Below are positions 16,836 through 24,189 of a stretch of DNA of 64,000 bases, in pieces. Below the pieces are notes generated by a model. The model was not told the origin of the DNA, did no database searches, and saw only the letters and a program-made list of their open reading frames with translations. The position numbers were made by a program, and so were the translations under genes. Every line of letters begins with the position of its first letter. Positions within the stretch are counted from its first letter, which is position 1. Origin of the DNA: Klebsiella michiganensis (GTDB taxonomy: Bacteria; Pseudomonadota; Gammaproteobacteria; Enterobacterales; Enterobacteriaceae); the NCBI GenBank assembly GCA_000963575.1, contig CP011077.1, forward strand, positions 2,542,001 to 2,606,000, read 5' to 3'.

Positions 16836-18872
16836 ATGACACAGCCAGTGATTCAGGATTTGCTTAACCAGCTCGAAACCCCGGAAGATGCCGCGGCGCT
16901 AAGGTGGGTGGAAAACCAAAATAAACGCACCACGGACAGGTTTGCCACGGGAGAACGTTTCCAGCAGATGCGGGGCTCTATCCTGCAGTCGCTTGACGAT
17001 AAAACCAACATTCCCTGGGGGAGCCACTACCGCAACACGGTGTATAACTTCCGACAGGATGACGAGCACCCTCGCGGCATCTGGCGCCGGACTTCTGAAA
17101 GCTCTTATTTTACCGCCGATCCAGAATGGGAAACGGTGCTGGATGTAGATCGCCTGAACGAAGAAGAAGGCGCAAACTGGAGCTATCACGGCGCGGATCT
17201 CCTGCACCCGGACTATTCGCGGGCGCTGATCTTTTTATCCAGCGGCGGCGATGCCTGTGAAATTCGTGAATTCGATCTGGTGAGTAAAACGTTTATCTCC
17301 GGGGGCTTCTTCCTGCCTGAAAGCAAAAGCTCAGTCAGTTGGCTGGATGAAAACACCCTGCTGCTGGCGCTGGACGCGGGGGACGATACGCTCACCACTT
17401 CCGGCTATCCACGCAGCGTCTATCGCTGGGCTCGAGGCACATCGCCCCAGGATGCGCCGCTGATTTATGCCGGTGAAGCAACGGATATGGCCGTTTCAGC
17501 CTGGCATGATGACACGCCCGGTTTCGAGCGAGATGTGGTGCACTGCAGCAAAGATTTTTACCACGGGCAAACCTGGCTTTTAACTGGCCAGAACACGCTA
17601 ACGCTTATCGACGTCCCGACAGACGCTTCATGTGGATTTTTCAAAGACTGGCTGCTGGTCACGCTAACCTCCGACTGGCCAATAGCCGAGACGGTCTGGC
17701 CCGCAGGTGCCTTACTGGCTATTGATTTAGCTGCTTTCCAGCGGGGCGAGCGCAATTTCATTCCGCTCTTCACGCCAAACTCGCGCACGACGCTGCAAGG
17801 TTACAGCTCAACCCGCGATTACCTCCTGCTTAACCTGAGCCAGGATGCTGTCGAGAAAGTCGAGTTTGTGAAAATAGACCACGGCCAGCGTCACTGCATA
17901 AAAACGCTTGAGCTGCCCGACTTCACCAACGTTTCCGCCAGCGGTATCGACGATGAAAGCAACCGCTATCGGCTGGTCAGCCACGGGTTTCTGCAGCCCA
18001 ACAGCCTCAGCTATGGCGATCTGGACAGCGATACGCTCAACCTCATCAAACAGGATCCTGCCTGCTTTGACGCGGCGGCATTTAACGTGACGCAGCACTT
18101 TGCCCTTTCGCTGGACGGTACCCGCGTCCCCTACTTCCAGGTTGCCGCCAAAGCGCTGGCACTGTCCGGTGATAACCCGACGCTGCTGTACGGTTACGGT
18201 GGATTTGAGGTCTCTTTAACACCTCACTACCTCGGCTCAAAAGGCGCGACGTGGCTGCAAAAAGGCGGGGTTTACATCGTTGCGAATATTCGCGGCGGCG
18301 GTGAATATGGCCCGGCCTGGCACCAGGCTGCGCTCAAACAGCATCGTCATCGTGCCTGGGAGGATTTTACCGCTGTGGCAACAGACCTGGCTGCGCGTAA
18401 AGTTACCTGTGCCACAAGACTCGCCGCCCAGGGCGGCAGCAACGGCGGCCTGCTGATTGGCAATATGCTCACCGACTACCCCGGATTATTTGGCGCGCTG
18501 GTGTGTGAAGTCCCGCTACTGGATATGCTCAATTACCACCGCTGGCTCGCCGGCGCGTCCTGGATTGCCGAGTATGGCGATCCGGATATTGCCGAAGAGC
18601 GAGAATGGCTGCGGCGCTATTCTCCTTTCGACAAAGTATCCGCCGACGTGGGTTATCCACCCACGTTGTTCACCACCGGTACCCAGGATGACAGGGTTAG
18701 CCCGGCCCACGCTCGACGAATGGTGGCGCGTATGCAGCAACAAGGACACGAGAACGTCTGGCTGTATGAGGAAACGGAGGCCGGCCACGGCAGCGCGCCG
18801 GAGAATAGCCAGATTGCGGCCCATCAGGCAATGATCGAAGAGTTTCTCTGGCAAATGCTGACCGGGAAATAA
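16836..18872 (+). CDS. Prolyl oligopeptidase (S9) family serine peptidase
   Basis: A 678-residue S9A-type peptidase: an N-terminal beta-propeller part (about residues 70-400) and a C-terminal alpha/beta-hydrolase domain. The catalytic triad is visible as Ser535 in QGGSNGG, Asp in TGTQDDR (618-619) and His651 in EAGHGSAP. No signal peptide, so it is probably cytoplasmic, cleaving peptides after Pro or a related residue. The start at 16836 follows AAGGATGCGTG; an in-frame ATG at 16776 adds 20 residues that do not look like part of the family. It is not E. coli PtrB, whose N-terminus differs. Confidence 0.85.
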   Translation: MTQPVIQDLLNQLETPEDAAALRWVENQNKRTTDRFATGERFQQMRGSILQSLDDKTNIPWGSHYRNTVYNFRQDDEHPRGIWRRTSESSYFTADPEWETVLDVDRLNEEEGANWSYHGADLLHPDYSRALIFLSSGGDACEIREFDLVSKTFISGGFFLPESKSSVSWLDENTLLLALDAGDDTLTTSGYPRSVYRWARGTSPQDAPLIYAGEATDMAVSAWHDDTPGFERDVVHCSKDFYHGQTWLLTGQNTLTLIDVPTDASCGFFKDWLLVTLTSDWPIAETVWPAGALLAIDLAAFQRGERNFIPLFTPNSRTTLQGYSSTRDYLLLNLSQDAVEKVEFVKIDHGQRHCIKTLELPDFTNVSASGIDDESNRYRLVSHGFLQPNSLSYGDLDSDTLNLIKQDPACFDAAAFNVTQHFALSLDGTRVPYFQVAAKALALSGDNPTLLYGYGGFEVSLTPHYLGSKGATWLQKGGVYIVANIRGGGEYGPAWHQAALKQHRHRAWEDFTAVATDLAARKVTCATRLAAQGGSNGGLLIGNMLTDYPGLFGALVCEVPLLDMLNYHRWLAGASWIAEYGDPDIAEEREWLRRYSPFDKVSADVGYPPTLFTTGTQDDRVSPAHARRMVARMQQQGHENVWLYEETEAGHGSAPENSQIAAHQAMIEEFLWQMLTGK

Positions 18873-18877
18873 ACGTG

Positions 18878-18903
18878 GGCGGTGTGTAAAAAGGCACACC
18901 GCC
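18878..18903 (+). terminator. Terminator after the S9 peptidase gene
   Basis: GGCGGTGTG and GCACACCGCC form a strong stem with an A-rich loop, directly after the stop codon at 18872. Confidence 0.55.
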
Positions 18904-19003
18904 TCACCATTAACACATCTAATGCAATAGCATATTTTTTAATTTTTATTTATCGCTCAAACGCTATTTAATTCGTCCTCAATCAATTAAAGGAGACCGA
19001 TAA

Positions 19004-19402
19004 ATGGCTGGCGAAAATAACCTTGCAATACTGCTGAGCAATGCAGCCCCGGAGTTAAATCCGGGAAAATATGTTTTTTGCACTTTACCCGCACCTTCTG
19101 CGGAATTAAAAGACGCCGCCATTGTGACCGTCCGCGAGTCTGAAGGCCTCACGCTGGTTCTTCCGCAGGATCTGGCGGATAAACATGCCGTTAACTATGA
19201 CTACGTCGCCAGTTGGATCACCCTGAAGATTCACTCATCCCTTGCCGCCGTCGGCCTTACCGCCGCGTTTTCACGCGCGCTGGCGAAGAAAGGTATCAGC
19301 TGTAACGTGGTCGCGGGCTATTACCACGACCATATTTTTGTGGCGCATAAAGATACTGAGTCAGCCCTGTCGGCCTTGTCATCTTTAGCATCAGAGGCAT
19401 AA
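19004..19402 (+). CDS. ACT-domain protein (DUF2241 type)
   Basis: A 132-residue cytoplasmic protein with two ACT-like halves. The second half (ASWITLKIHSSLAAVGLTAAFSRALAKKGISCNVVAGYYHDHIFV) has the usual ACT beta-alpha-beta-beta-alpha-beta pattern. Such stand-alone ACT proteins are thought to bind an amino acid or similar ligand; the ligand is unknown. A strong ribosome site AAGGAGACC precedes the ATG. It is followed by a hairpin at 19422-19446 shared with the convergent hydrolase gene. Confidence 0.75.
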   Translation: MAGENNLAILLSNAAPELNPGKYVFCTLPAPSAELKDAAIVTVRESEGLTLVLPQDLADKHAVNYDYVASWITLKIHSSLAAVGLTAAFSRALAKKGISCNVVAGYYHDHIFVAHKDTESALSALSSLASEA

Positions 19403-19421
19403 ACGAGGAAAATCACATAAG

Positions 19422-19446
19422 CAGGGGAAGCTTTCTGCCTCCCCTG
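19422..19446. terminator. Hairpin between convergent ACT and hydrolase genes
   Basis: CAGGGGAAGC...GCCTCCCCTG forms a stem with one mismatch in the 56-bp convergent gap, a likely bidirectional terminator. Confidence 0.5.
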
Positions 19447-19458
19447 ATAACAGCCGGC

Positions 19459-20295
19459 TCAGCCCCGGATAAACTTCAGGATATCCGCATTGATGGTATC
19501 GGCATGCGTGGTGTGCATCCCGTGAGGATAGCCGGGATAAATGTGCAGCGTACTGTTGCTGAGCAGTTTATCCTGCAGGATAGCCGCATTTTTGTATGGC
19601 ACAACCTGATCGTCATCACCCTGCAGCACCAAAATCGGCACGGTGATGGCTTTCAGATCGTCAGTCTGGTCGGTTTCTGAAAACGCTTTAATCCCTTCAT
19701 AGTGCGCTTTCGCGCTACCGGCCATGCCCTGCCGCCACCAGTTCCGAATACTCCCCTCTGAAACATCTGCGCCCTGGCGGTTAAAGCCATAGAATGGGCC
19801 CGAGGCAACATCAAGGTAAAACTGCGCGCGATTTGCCGCCAGCGCCTTACGGAAGCCGTCAAACACTTCGAGCGGCGTCCCGCCCGGGTTACTCGCCGTT
19901 TTCACCATCAGCGGCGGAACGGCACTGACTAAAACGGCTTTCGCAACGCGCCCCTGAGGCTGACCGTATTTGGCTACATAGCGAGCCACCTGCCCGCCGC
20001 CGGTTGAGTGGCCGACATGCACCGCATTTTTCAGATCCAGATGCTCCACCACCGCCGAGGCATCCGCCGCATAATGATCCATATCGTGCCCGTCGCTGAC
20101 CTGGTCAGAGCGGCCATGCCCGCGCCTGTCGAAGGCGATAACCCGGAAGCCTTCGCCTAAGAAAAACAGCATCTGGTTATCCCAGTCATCGGCGCTTAGC
20201 GGCCAGCCATGATGAAAAACAATCGGCTGAGCCGTTTTCGGCCCCCAGTCTTTATAAAAGATATTGACGCCATCTTTCGTCTTTACGAATGTCAT
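19459..20295 (-). CDS. Alpha/beta hydrolase, cofactor-free haloperoxidase/esterase type
   Basis: A 278-residue alpha/beta-hydrolase. The oxyanion motif is HHGWPLSADDW, the nucleophile elbow is GHSTGGG, the acid is in LQGDDDQVVPY and the His in GYPHGMH. These match the arylesterase/non-haem chloroperoxidase group, which hydrolyse small esters and can make peracids. The physiological substrate is unknown. The ATG at 20295 is 8 bp after AAGGAG; a GTG three codons earlier is less likely. Not a usual neighbour of ttcA in E. coli, so it belongs to the accessory stretch here. Confidence 0.82.
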   Translation of the reverse strand: MTFVKTKDGVNIFYKDWGPKTAQPIVFHHGWPLSADDWDNQMLFFLGEGFRVIAFDRRGHGRSDQVSDGHDMDHYAADASAVVEHLDLKNAVHVGHSTGGGQVARYVAKYGQPQGRVAKAVLVSAVPPLMVKTASNPGGTPLEVFDGFRKALAANRAQFYLDVASGPFYGFNRQGADVSEGSIRNWWRQGMAGSAKAHYEGIKAFSETDQTDDLKAITVPILVLQGDDDQVVPYKNAAILQDKLLSNSTLHIYPGYPHGMHTTHADTINADILKFIRG

Positions 20296-20358
20296 ACACC
20301 TCACTCCTTGCTGCTATGAATTACGTTTAACCTGGTAAAGCATAGTCGATGAGTGAGG

Positions 20359-20437
20359 CATGGCCGTAAATCCTGCCGGCATTCGCCGCCGCAATCCGTC
20401 CTCTACACGCCAGCATGGCACGCTGTGCGTGTTGGAT
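20359..20437 (+). pseudogene. Integrase relic, first copy (tiny fragment)
   Basis: About 80 bp still read as VNPAGIRRRNPSSTR, matching the segment VKRAGIRRRNPYHTR of the better-preserved relic at 20998-21264 at both protein and DNA level (ATTCGCCGCCG.AATCCGT is shared). After this point the frame decays. It is a second, older remnant of the same tyrosine-recombinase region in the same orientation. Confidence 0.6.
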
Positions 20438-20525
20438 TCAGAGTCCGAGACTTTCATGCCCACTCAATTCCCCTTGTTTTGCTGGAGAAGAGTAAGCAAT
20501 TGAATTAAAAAATGATTACTGGCAC

Positions 20526-20858
20526 TCAGTGAATGCCTGCGGTAATGCCTCGGACCGCCGTTTTGATACCATGCAGAATGACTGGAATCGACAAAATGAT
20601 TCTCAAGGCAAGGAGCACGTTAGCGGTGATCCCGTAGATAATGTCTCCGGTCATATAGTCTATGACCGGCGTATACATTAGGATCCTGAACCCAACAAGA
20701 TACAAGCCGACCAGAAATATGTAAGCGAGAACGCTCTTTAGGCCAAACATCAGCCACGCCTTTAGCCCTAATTTTTTCTGCCAGTAGAAGGCGTCTTTTA
20801 ACGTACGAAAATAATCCAACATCCTTAATTTCCATTTACTCAGTATTCCGGGACGCAT
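20526..20858 (-). CDS. Unknown membrane protein between the integrase relics
   Basis: A 110-residue protein with two or three hydrophobic segments (about 38-60 and 75-100) and a positively charged N-terminal part DYFRTLKDAFYWQKKLGLKAW. I do not recognise a family. The start may be the ATG at 20822 (98 residues) rather than 20858; neither has a well-spaced ribosome site. It is more AT-rich than its neighbours and lies between two fragments of a phage integrase, so it may be cargo left from a mobile element or a chance survivor. Confidence 0.5.
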   Translation of the reverse strand: MRPGILSKWKLRMLDYFRTLKDAFYWQKKLGLKAWLMFGLKSVLAYIFLVGLYLVGFRILMYTPVIDYMTGDIIYGITANVLLALRIILSIPVILHGIKTAVRGITAGIH

Positions 20859-20997
20859 TTTAACGCGTTAACTCACCTGGGACACTGCGTTTGGATGTAC
20901 TCCTGCAGCCCAGAACTACCGTCACGTTTCATCACCGGGAATACGGCCGCACTGAAACCCAGCGCATACGCTTCGGTTTGATGCCCCGCATGTGTAA

Positions 20998-21264
20998 GGG
21001 CGAACAAAAACCGTATTACAACGTATCAAGCATGGTGACCGTTGGGGCGCAGCTGTAAAACGTGCTGGAATTCGCCGCCGGAATCCGTACCATACACGCC
21101 ACACTTACGCATGTTGGCTGTTACCAGCCGGTGCGAACCCCTCTTTTATTGCAAGTCAGATGGGGCATGAAAACGCGCAAATGGTTTATGAAGCCTATGC
21201 TGCATGAATTGAAGAACAGAGCGGCGACCAGGTGAATATGCTTCACAGTAAGCTGGCGCTTTGA
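20998..21264 (+). pseudogene. Tyrosine-recombinase (phage integrase) C-terminal relic
   Basis: An open stretch encodes the C-terminal catalytic part of a lambda-type integrase: VKRAGIRRRNPYHTR, then RHTYACWLL, GANPSFIASQMGHENAQM and VYEAYAA. This covers the second catalytic Arg, the His of GHE and the Tyr. TGA at 21205-21207 stands where family members have Trp, after which the frame continues IEEQSGDQVNMLHSKLAL to a natural stop at 21264. The N-terminal and core-binding domains are missing. It lies 47 bp before ttcA; in E. coli the Rac integrase gene intR is beside ttcA. Confidence 0.82.
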
Positions 21265-21311
21265 AAAGTTTGCCCCTTATATGCCCCTTTTGGTTTCAGA
21301 GACAGTAAATA

Positions 21312-22247
21312 ATGCAATCGAATCAAGAAGCTACAAAGAAAGAACAGTACAACCTGAACAAGTTACAGAAACGCCTGCGCCGCAACGTAGGTGAAGCGAT
21401 TGCCGACTACAACATGATTGAAGACGGCGACCGCATTATGGTTTGCCTTTCCGGCGGCAAAGACAGCTACACCATGCTGGAAATCCTGCGTAACCTGCAG
21501 CAAAGCGCGCCAATCAACTTTAGCCTCGTGGCGGTAAACCTCGATCAGAAACAGCCGGGCTTCCCTGAGCATGTGCTGCCGGCCTACCTGGACAGCATCG
21601 GCGTTGAGTACAAGATTGTAGAAGAGAACACCTACGGCATCGTGAAAGAGAAGATCCCGGAAGGTAAAACCACCTGTTCTCTGTGCTCTCGCCTGCGTCG
21701 CGGCATTCTTTACCGCACCGCCACCGAACTGGGCTGTACCAAAATTGCGCTGGGCCACCACCGCGACGATATTCTGCAAACGCTGTTCCTGAACATGTTC
21801 TACGGCGGCAAGATGAAGGGTATGCCACCGAAGCTGATGAGCGACGACGGCAAGCATATCGTTATTCGCCCGCTGGCCTACTGCCGCGAGAAAGACATTG
21901 AGCGCTTTGCTATCGCCCGCGAATACCCAATTATTCCGTGTAACCTGTGCGGCTCGCAGCCAAACCTGCAGCGCCAGGTGATTGCCGACATGCTGCGCGA
22001 CTGGGACAAACGCTACCCGGGCCGCATTGAGACTATGTTCAGCGCTATGCAGAACGTGGTGCCGTCGCACCTGTGTGATACCGAGTTGTTTGATTTCGCA
22101 GGTATTACCCACGGTTCAGAAGTCGTGAACGGGGGCGACCTGGCGTTCGATCGCGAAGAGATCCCTATGCAGCCAGTCGGCTGGCAGCCGGAAGAAGACG
22201 GCGCGGATGCCGCGCTTCAGCGTCTGGATATTCTAGAAATTAAATAA
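21312..22247 (+). CDS. ttcA: tRNA 2-thiocytidine(32) biosynthesis protein TtcA
   Basis: A 311-residue cytoplasmic iron-sulfur PP-loop ATPase that thiolates C32 of certain tRNAs. The PP-loop is LSGGKDSYTML (about residues 57-67). The cluster Cys residues are in TTCSLCSRLRR and IPCNLCGSQ. Length equals the E. coli protein. The coding region is intact although mobile-element debris ends 47 bp upstream, so any past prophage insertion here has left the gene functional. The upstream stretch has no clear ribosome site. Confidence 0.95.
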   Translation: MQSNQEATKKEQYNLNKLQKRLRRNVGEAIADYNMIEDGDRIMVCLSGGKDSYTMLEILRNLQQSAPINFSLVAVNLDQKQPGFPEHVLPAYLDSIGVEYKIVEENTYGIVKEKIPEGKTTCSLCSRLRRGILYRTATELGCTKIALGHHRDDILQTLFLNMFYGGKMKGMPPKLMSDDGKHIVIRPLAYCREKDIERFAIAREYPIIPCNLCGSQPNLQRQVIADMLRDWDKRYPGRIETMFSAMQNVVPSHLCDTELFDFAGITHGSEVVNGGDLAFDREEIPMQPVGWQPEEDGADAALQRLDILEIK

Positions 22248-22253
22248 TCTCCA

Positions 22254-22277
22254 TTCCCTCTCCGCCCGGAGAGGGAA
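22254..22277. terminator. REP-like hairpin after ttcA
   Basis: TTCCCTCTCCGCCCGGAGAGGGAA is a near-perfect palindrome 7 bp after the ttcA stop. It shares the CCCTCTCC core of the dispersed REP-like family and probably ends ttcA transcription. Confidence 0.6.
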
Positions 22278-22281
22278 AACC

Positions 22282-22434
22282 TCAATGGTGTGCTGGTGGG
22301 TCGATTATCGGCCTCGGATCCGGGTCTGTCGGCGGATCGGGTATGGGCTGTGGTCTGGGGATCGGGTCTGGTACCGGCACGGGTTCGGTGGGAAAAGCCG
22401 GGTCGCTCATCATCAGGCTGTTGCGATACAGCAT
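22282..22434 (-). CDS. Small proline-rich protein (50 aa), unknown
   Basis: A 50-residue frame. After MLYRNSLMMSDPAFPTE the rest is almost only Pro, Asp and Arg with repeated P-x-P steps: PVPVPDPIPRPQPIPDPP, then TDPDPRPIIDPPAHH. The ATG at 22434 lies 6 bp after AGGAG, an ideal ribosome site. There is no signal peptide or membrane span; it would form an extended polyproline-like chain. It begins 57 bp after the FnrS terminator on the same strand and ends close to the convergent ttcA. The low-complexity composition means it could be chance, but the ribosome site argues for translation. Confidence 0.5.
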   Translation of the reverse strand: MLYRNSLMMSDPAFPTEPVPVPDPIPRPQPIPDPPTDPDPRPIIDPPAHH

Positions 22435-22490
22435 CGTCATCTCCTGTGTGGGTGAATCGCCCTTTAAAGCATAGCCCACAAATTGCAGGC

Positions 22491-22517
22491 AAAAAAAAGC
22501 CGACTATCGAAGCCGGC
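22491..22517 (-). terminator. Intrinsic terminator of FnrS
   Basis: A 7-bp stem GCCGGCT/AGTCGGC (one G-T pair) with a 5-nt loop is followed by eight T on the minus strand; it forms the Hfq-binding 3' end of FnrS. Confidence 0.9.
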
Positions 22518-22612
22518 ATTGTATGAATCAATTGTGCTATGCAGTAATTCTAAAAAAGGAAGTAAGACAATATGGAGCGCAACGCCCATCGCTTGACGTT
22601 GCATTCACCTGC
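22491..22612 (-). ncRNA. fnrS: Anaerobic regulatory small RNA FnrS
   Basis: A 122-nt stretch on the minus strand matches the E. coli FnrS sequence as I know it: 5' end GCAGGTGAATGCAACGTC, the conserved middle TGGGCGTTGCGCTCCATATT, a U-rich single-stranded part CTTACTTCCTTTTTT, and a final hairpin GCCGGCT...AGTCGGC followed by eight T. FnrS is an Hfq-dependent RNA made without oxygen under FNR and ArcA control; it represses mRNAs of aerobic functions such as sodB, maeA and gpmA. An FNR site lies about 42 bp upstream. It follows zntB on the same strand, and zntB is also next to fnrS in E. coli. Confidence 0.95.
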
Positions 22613-22647
22613 GAGAGAGAGTTTGCCCCTATGCGGCTTTTGATTTC

Positions 22648-22661
22648 TTGATTTTGCTCAA
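22648..22661 (-). promoter_or_regulatory. FNR binding site of fnrS
   Basis: TTGAGCAAAATCAA on the minus strand matches the FNR consensus TTGAT-N4-ATCAA with one mismatch. Its centre is about 42 bp before the FnrS 5' end, the position of a class II activator site. No good -10 box is evident, consistent with dependence on FNR. Confidence 0.85.
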
Positions 22662-22707
22662 TAACAACGCCGTTTTCGCCAGTAAACCCCATCGGAATTA
22701 CGCAATT

Positions 22708-23691
22708 TTACAGCCATTTACTGCGATGTAACCACCAGGCAACACCGCCTATCAGAACCACCAACATTATGCAGAACAGCGCAAAGCCGAACGCCCAGCC
22801 GCCGCCGGGAATGCCCCCGAGGTTAACGCCAAACAGCCCGGTTAAAAACGTGCTGGGTAAAAACACCATTGCCATCAAAGACATAGTGTAGGTTCTACGG
22901 TTTAAGGATTCCTGCATGACCTGGGAGATCTCGTCGGTCATCACGCCCGTGCGGGCGATGCAGGCGTCGATTTCGTCCAGCCCCCTGCCCAGCCTGTCGG
23001 CAATGTCCTGCATCCGGCGACGCTGATCGTCGTTCATCCAGCTAAGCCGCTCGCTGGCAAGGCGCGCGTAGACATCACGCTGCGGAGACATATAGCGGCG
23101 CATGACAATCAACTGTTTACGCAGTAGCGCCAAAGCTCCCCGAGGCGGCACCTGTTGATCGAGCAGGTTATCCTCGAGGTCGATGATTTTATCGTGCATT
23201 TGTTCGATAAATTCGCTGGCGTGGTCGGTGAGCGCATCGCAGGCATCCACCAGCCAGCTGCCGCAGTCGGTTGGGCCGGTGCCTTCATTAAGATCGTTCA
23301 CCACATCATCGAGCGCCAGCACCTGCCGCCTGCGGGTTGATACAATCAGTCGCTCATCAATGTAAAGCCGCACGGCTACCAGCTGGTCCGGCCGTTCGTC
23401 GGTGCTGCCGTTGATGCAGCGCAGGGTGATGAGGGTCCCGTCTCCTACGCGAGAAACGCGGGGGCGCATACTCTCCCCGGCTAGCGCCTCTCTGACATAG
23501 TTCGGCAGCAGCGGCGTGTTGGCCAGCCAGTCCGCGCTGTCGGCATTGGTATAATTCAGGTGTAGCCAGCAGGGATGCTCGCTGTCGATAATTTCGTTGC
23601 TGTCGAGAGGCTTAACACCGCCCTTGCCGTCCAGTTGCCAGGCAAATACCGCGTCCGGCACGTGCAGTTCGCTGCCTTTAATTACATCCAC
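22708..23691 (-). CDS. zntB: Zinc transporter ZntB
   Basis: A 327-residue CorA-superfamily inner-membrane transporter. A large cytoplasmic funnel domain (residues 1-265) is followed by two membrane spans near the C-terminus (about 270-290 and 300-322). The signature between them is GVNLGGIPGG, the ZntB form of the CorA GMN motif. In enteric bacteria ZntB moves zinc and forms a pentamer. Length equals the E. coli protein (327). The 3' end faces fnrS in the same direction. Confidence 0.95.
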   Translation of the reverse strand: MDVIKGSELHVPDAVFAWQLDGKGGVKPLDSNEIIDSEHPCWLHLNYTNADSADWLANTPLLPNYVREALAGESMRPRVSRVGDGTLITLRCINGSTDERPDQLVAVRLYIDERLIVSTRRRQVLALDDVVNDLNEGTGPTDCGSWLVDACDALTDHASEFIEQMHDKIIDLEDNLLDQQVPPRGALALLRKQLIVMRRYMSPQRDVYARLASERLSWMNDDQRRRMQDIADRLGRGLDEIDACIARTGVMTDEISQVMQESLNRRTYTMSLMAMVFLPSTFLTGLFGVNLGGIPGGGWAFGFALFCIMLVVLIGGVAWWLHRSKWL

Positions 23692-23821
23692 TGCGCAATC
23701 CTCAAGCTGAGTCAGTTCTTTCTGTCAGTCTAGCCATCTCTGATACGAAGGCAACCACCTGAGGTTATCAAACGCGCTGAATTTGCAGAGAAAAGAGTAA
23801 ATAAAGCTTAACCGCAGACAT

Positions 23822-23850
23822 AAAAAAACCGGGCGATGGCCCGGTTTTTA
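23822..23850. terminator. Terminator after the ybiI-like gene
   Basis: AAACCGGGC-GAT-GGCCCGGTTT with flanking A and T runs is a strong hairpin that can work in both directions; it directly follows the zinc-finger gene stop codon on the minus strand. Confidence 0.85.
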
Positions 23851-24117
23851 CTAGCGTAACTGGCTGTCTTTCGAGCCACGTCGGTTATAGCCTGAGAATG
23901 TTGCCCGGTGTGTATCTTCCGCCTGCTGGCAGCGAATACATAACCGCACGCCCTGAATCGCCTGGCGCCTCGCATCTGGAATGCGTTCCCCGCACTCTTC
24001 GCAGAATTCGAGACTTTCGCCCTTCGGTAGCTCGCTGCGCGCTCTGGCCACGGCGTCGTCCACGGTACTGTCGATTTGCTCCTGAACGGCGCCGTCACTG
24101 GCCCAACCTGATGCCAT
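23851..24117 (-). CDS. ybiI: DksA/TraR C4-type zinc-finger protein, YbiI-like
   Basis: An 88-residue protein, the same length as E. coli YbiI and sharing its ends (MASGWA... and YNRRGSKDSQLR). It has one C4 zinc finger, CEECGERIPDARRQA...CIRCQ. Such short DksA/TraR relatives may touch RNA polymerase, but YbiI has no proven role. The ATG at 24117 follows GGAGGTGACGAG, a strong ribosome site; the longer frame from 24144 is unlikely. In K-12 ybiI is elsewhere, so this may be a moved gene or a second copy. Confidence 0.88.
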   Translation of the reverse strand: MASGWASDGAVQEQIDSTVDDAVARARSELPKGESLEFCEECGERIPDARRQAIQGVRLCIRCQQAEDTHRATFSGYNRRGSKDSQLR

Positions 24118-24189
24118 CTCGTCACCTCCGCAATCGCTATGCATGAGGTGACCATAATAGCACTTTTGCTGACCAATTTTTAGCCATGC

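Noticed and set aside
16776..18872. Assignment of the S9 peptidase as PtrB (protease II)
   Set aside because: The catalytic domain is of the same family, but the N-terminal propeller sequence does not match PtrB.
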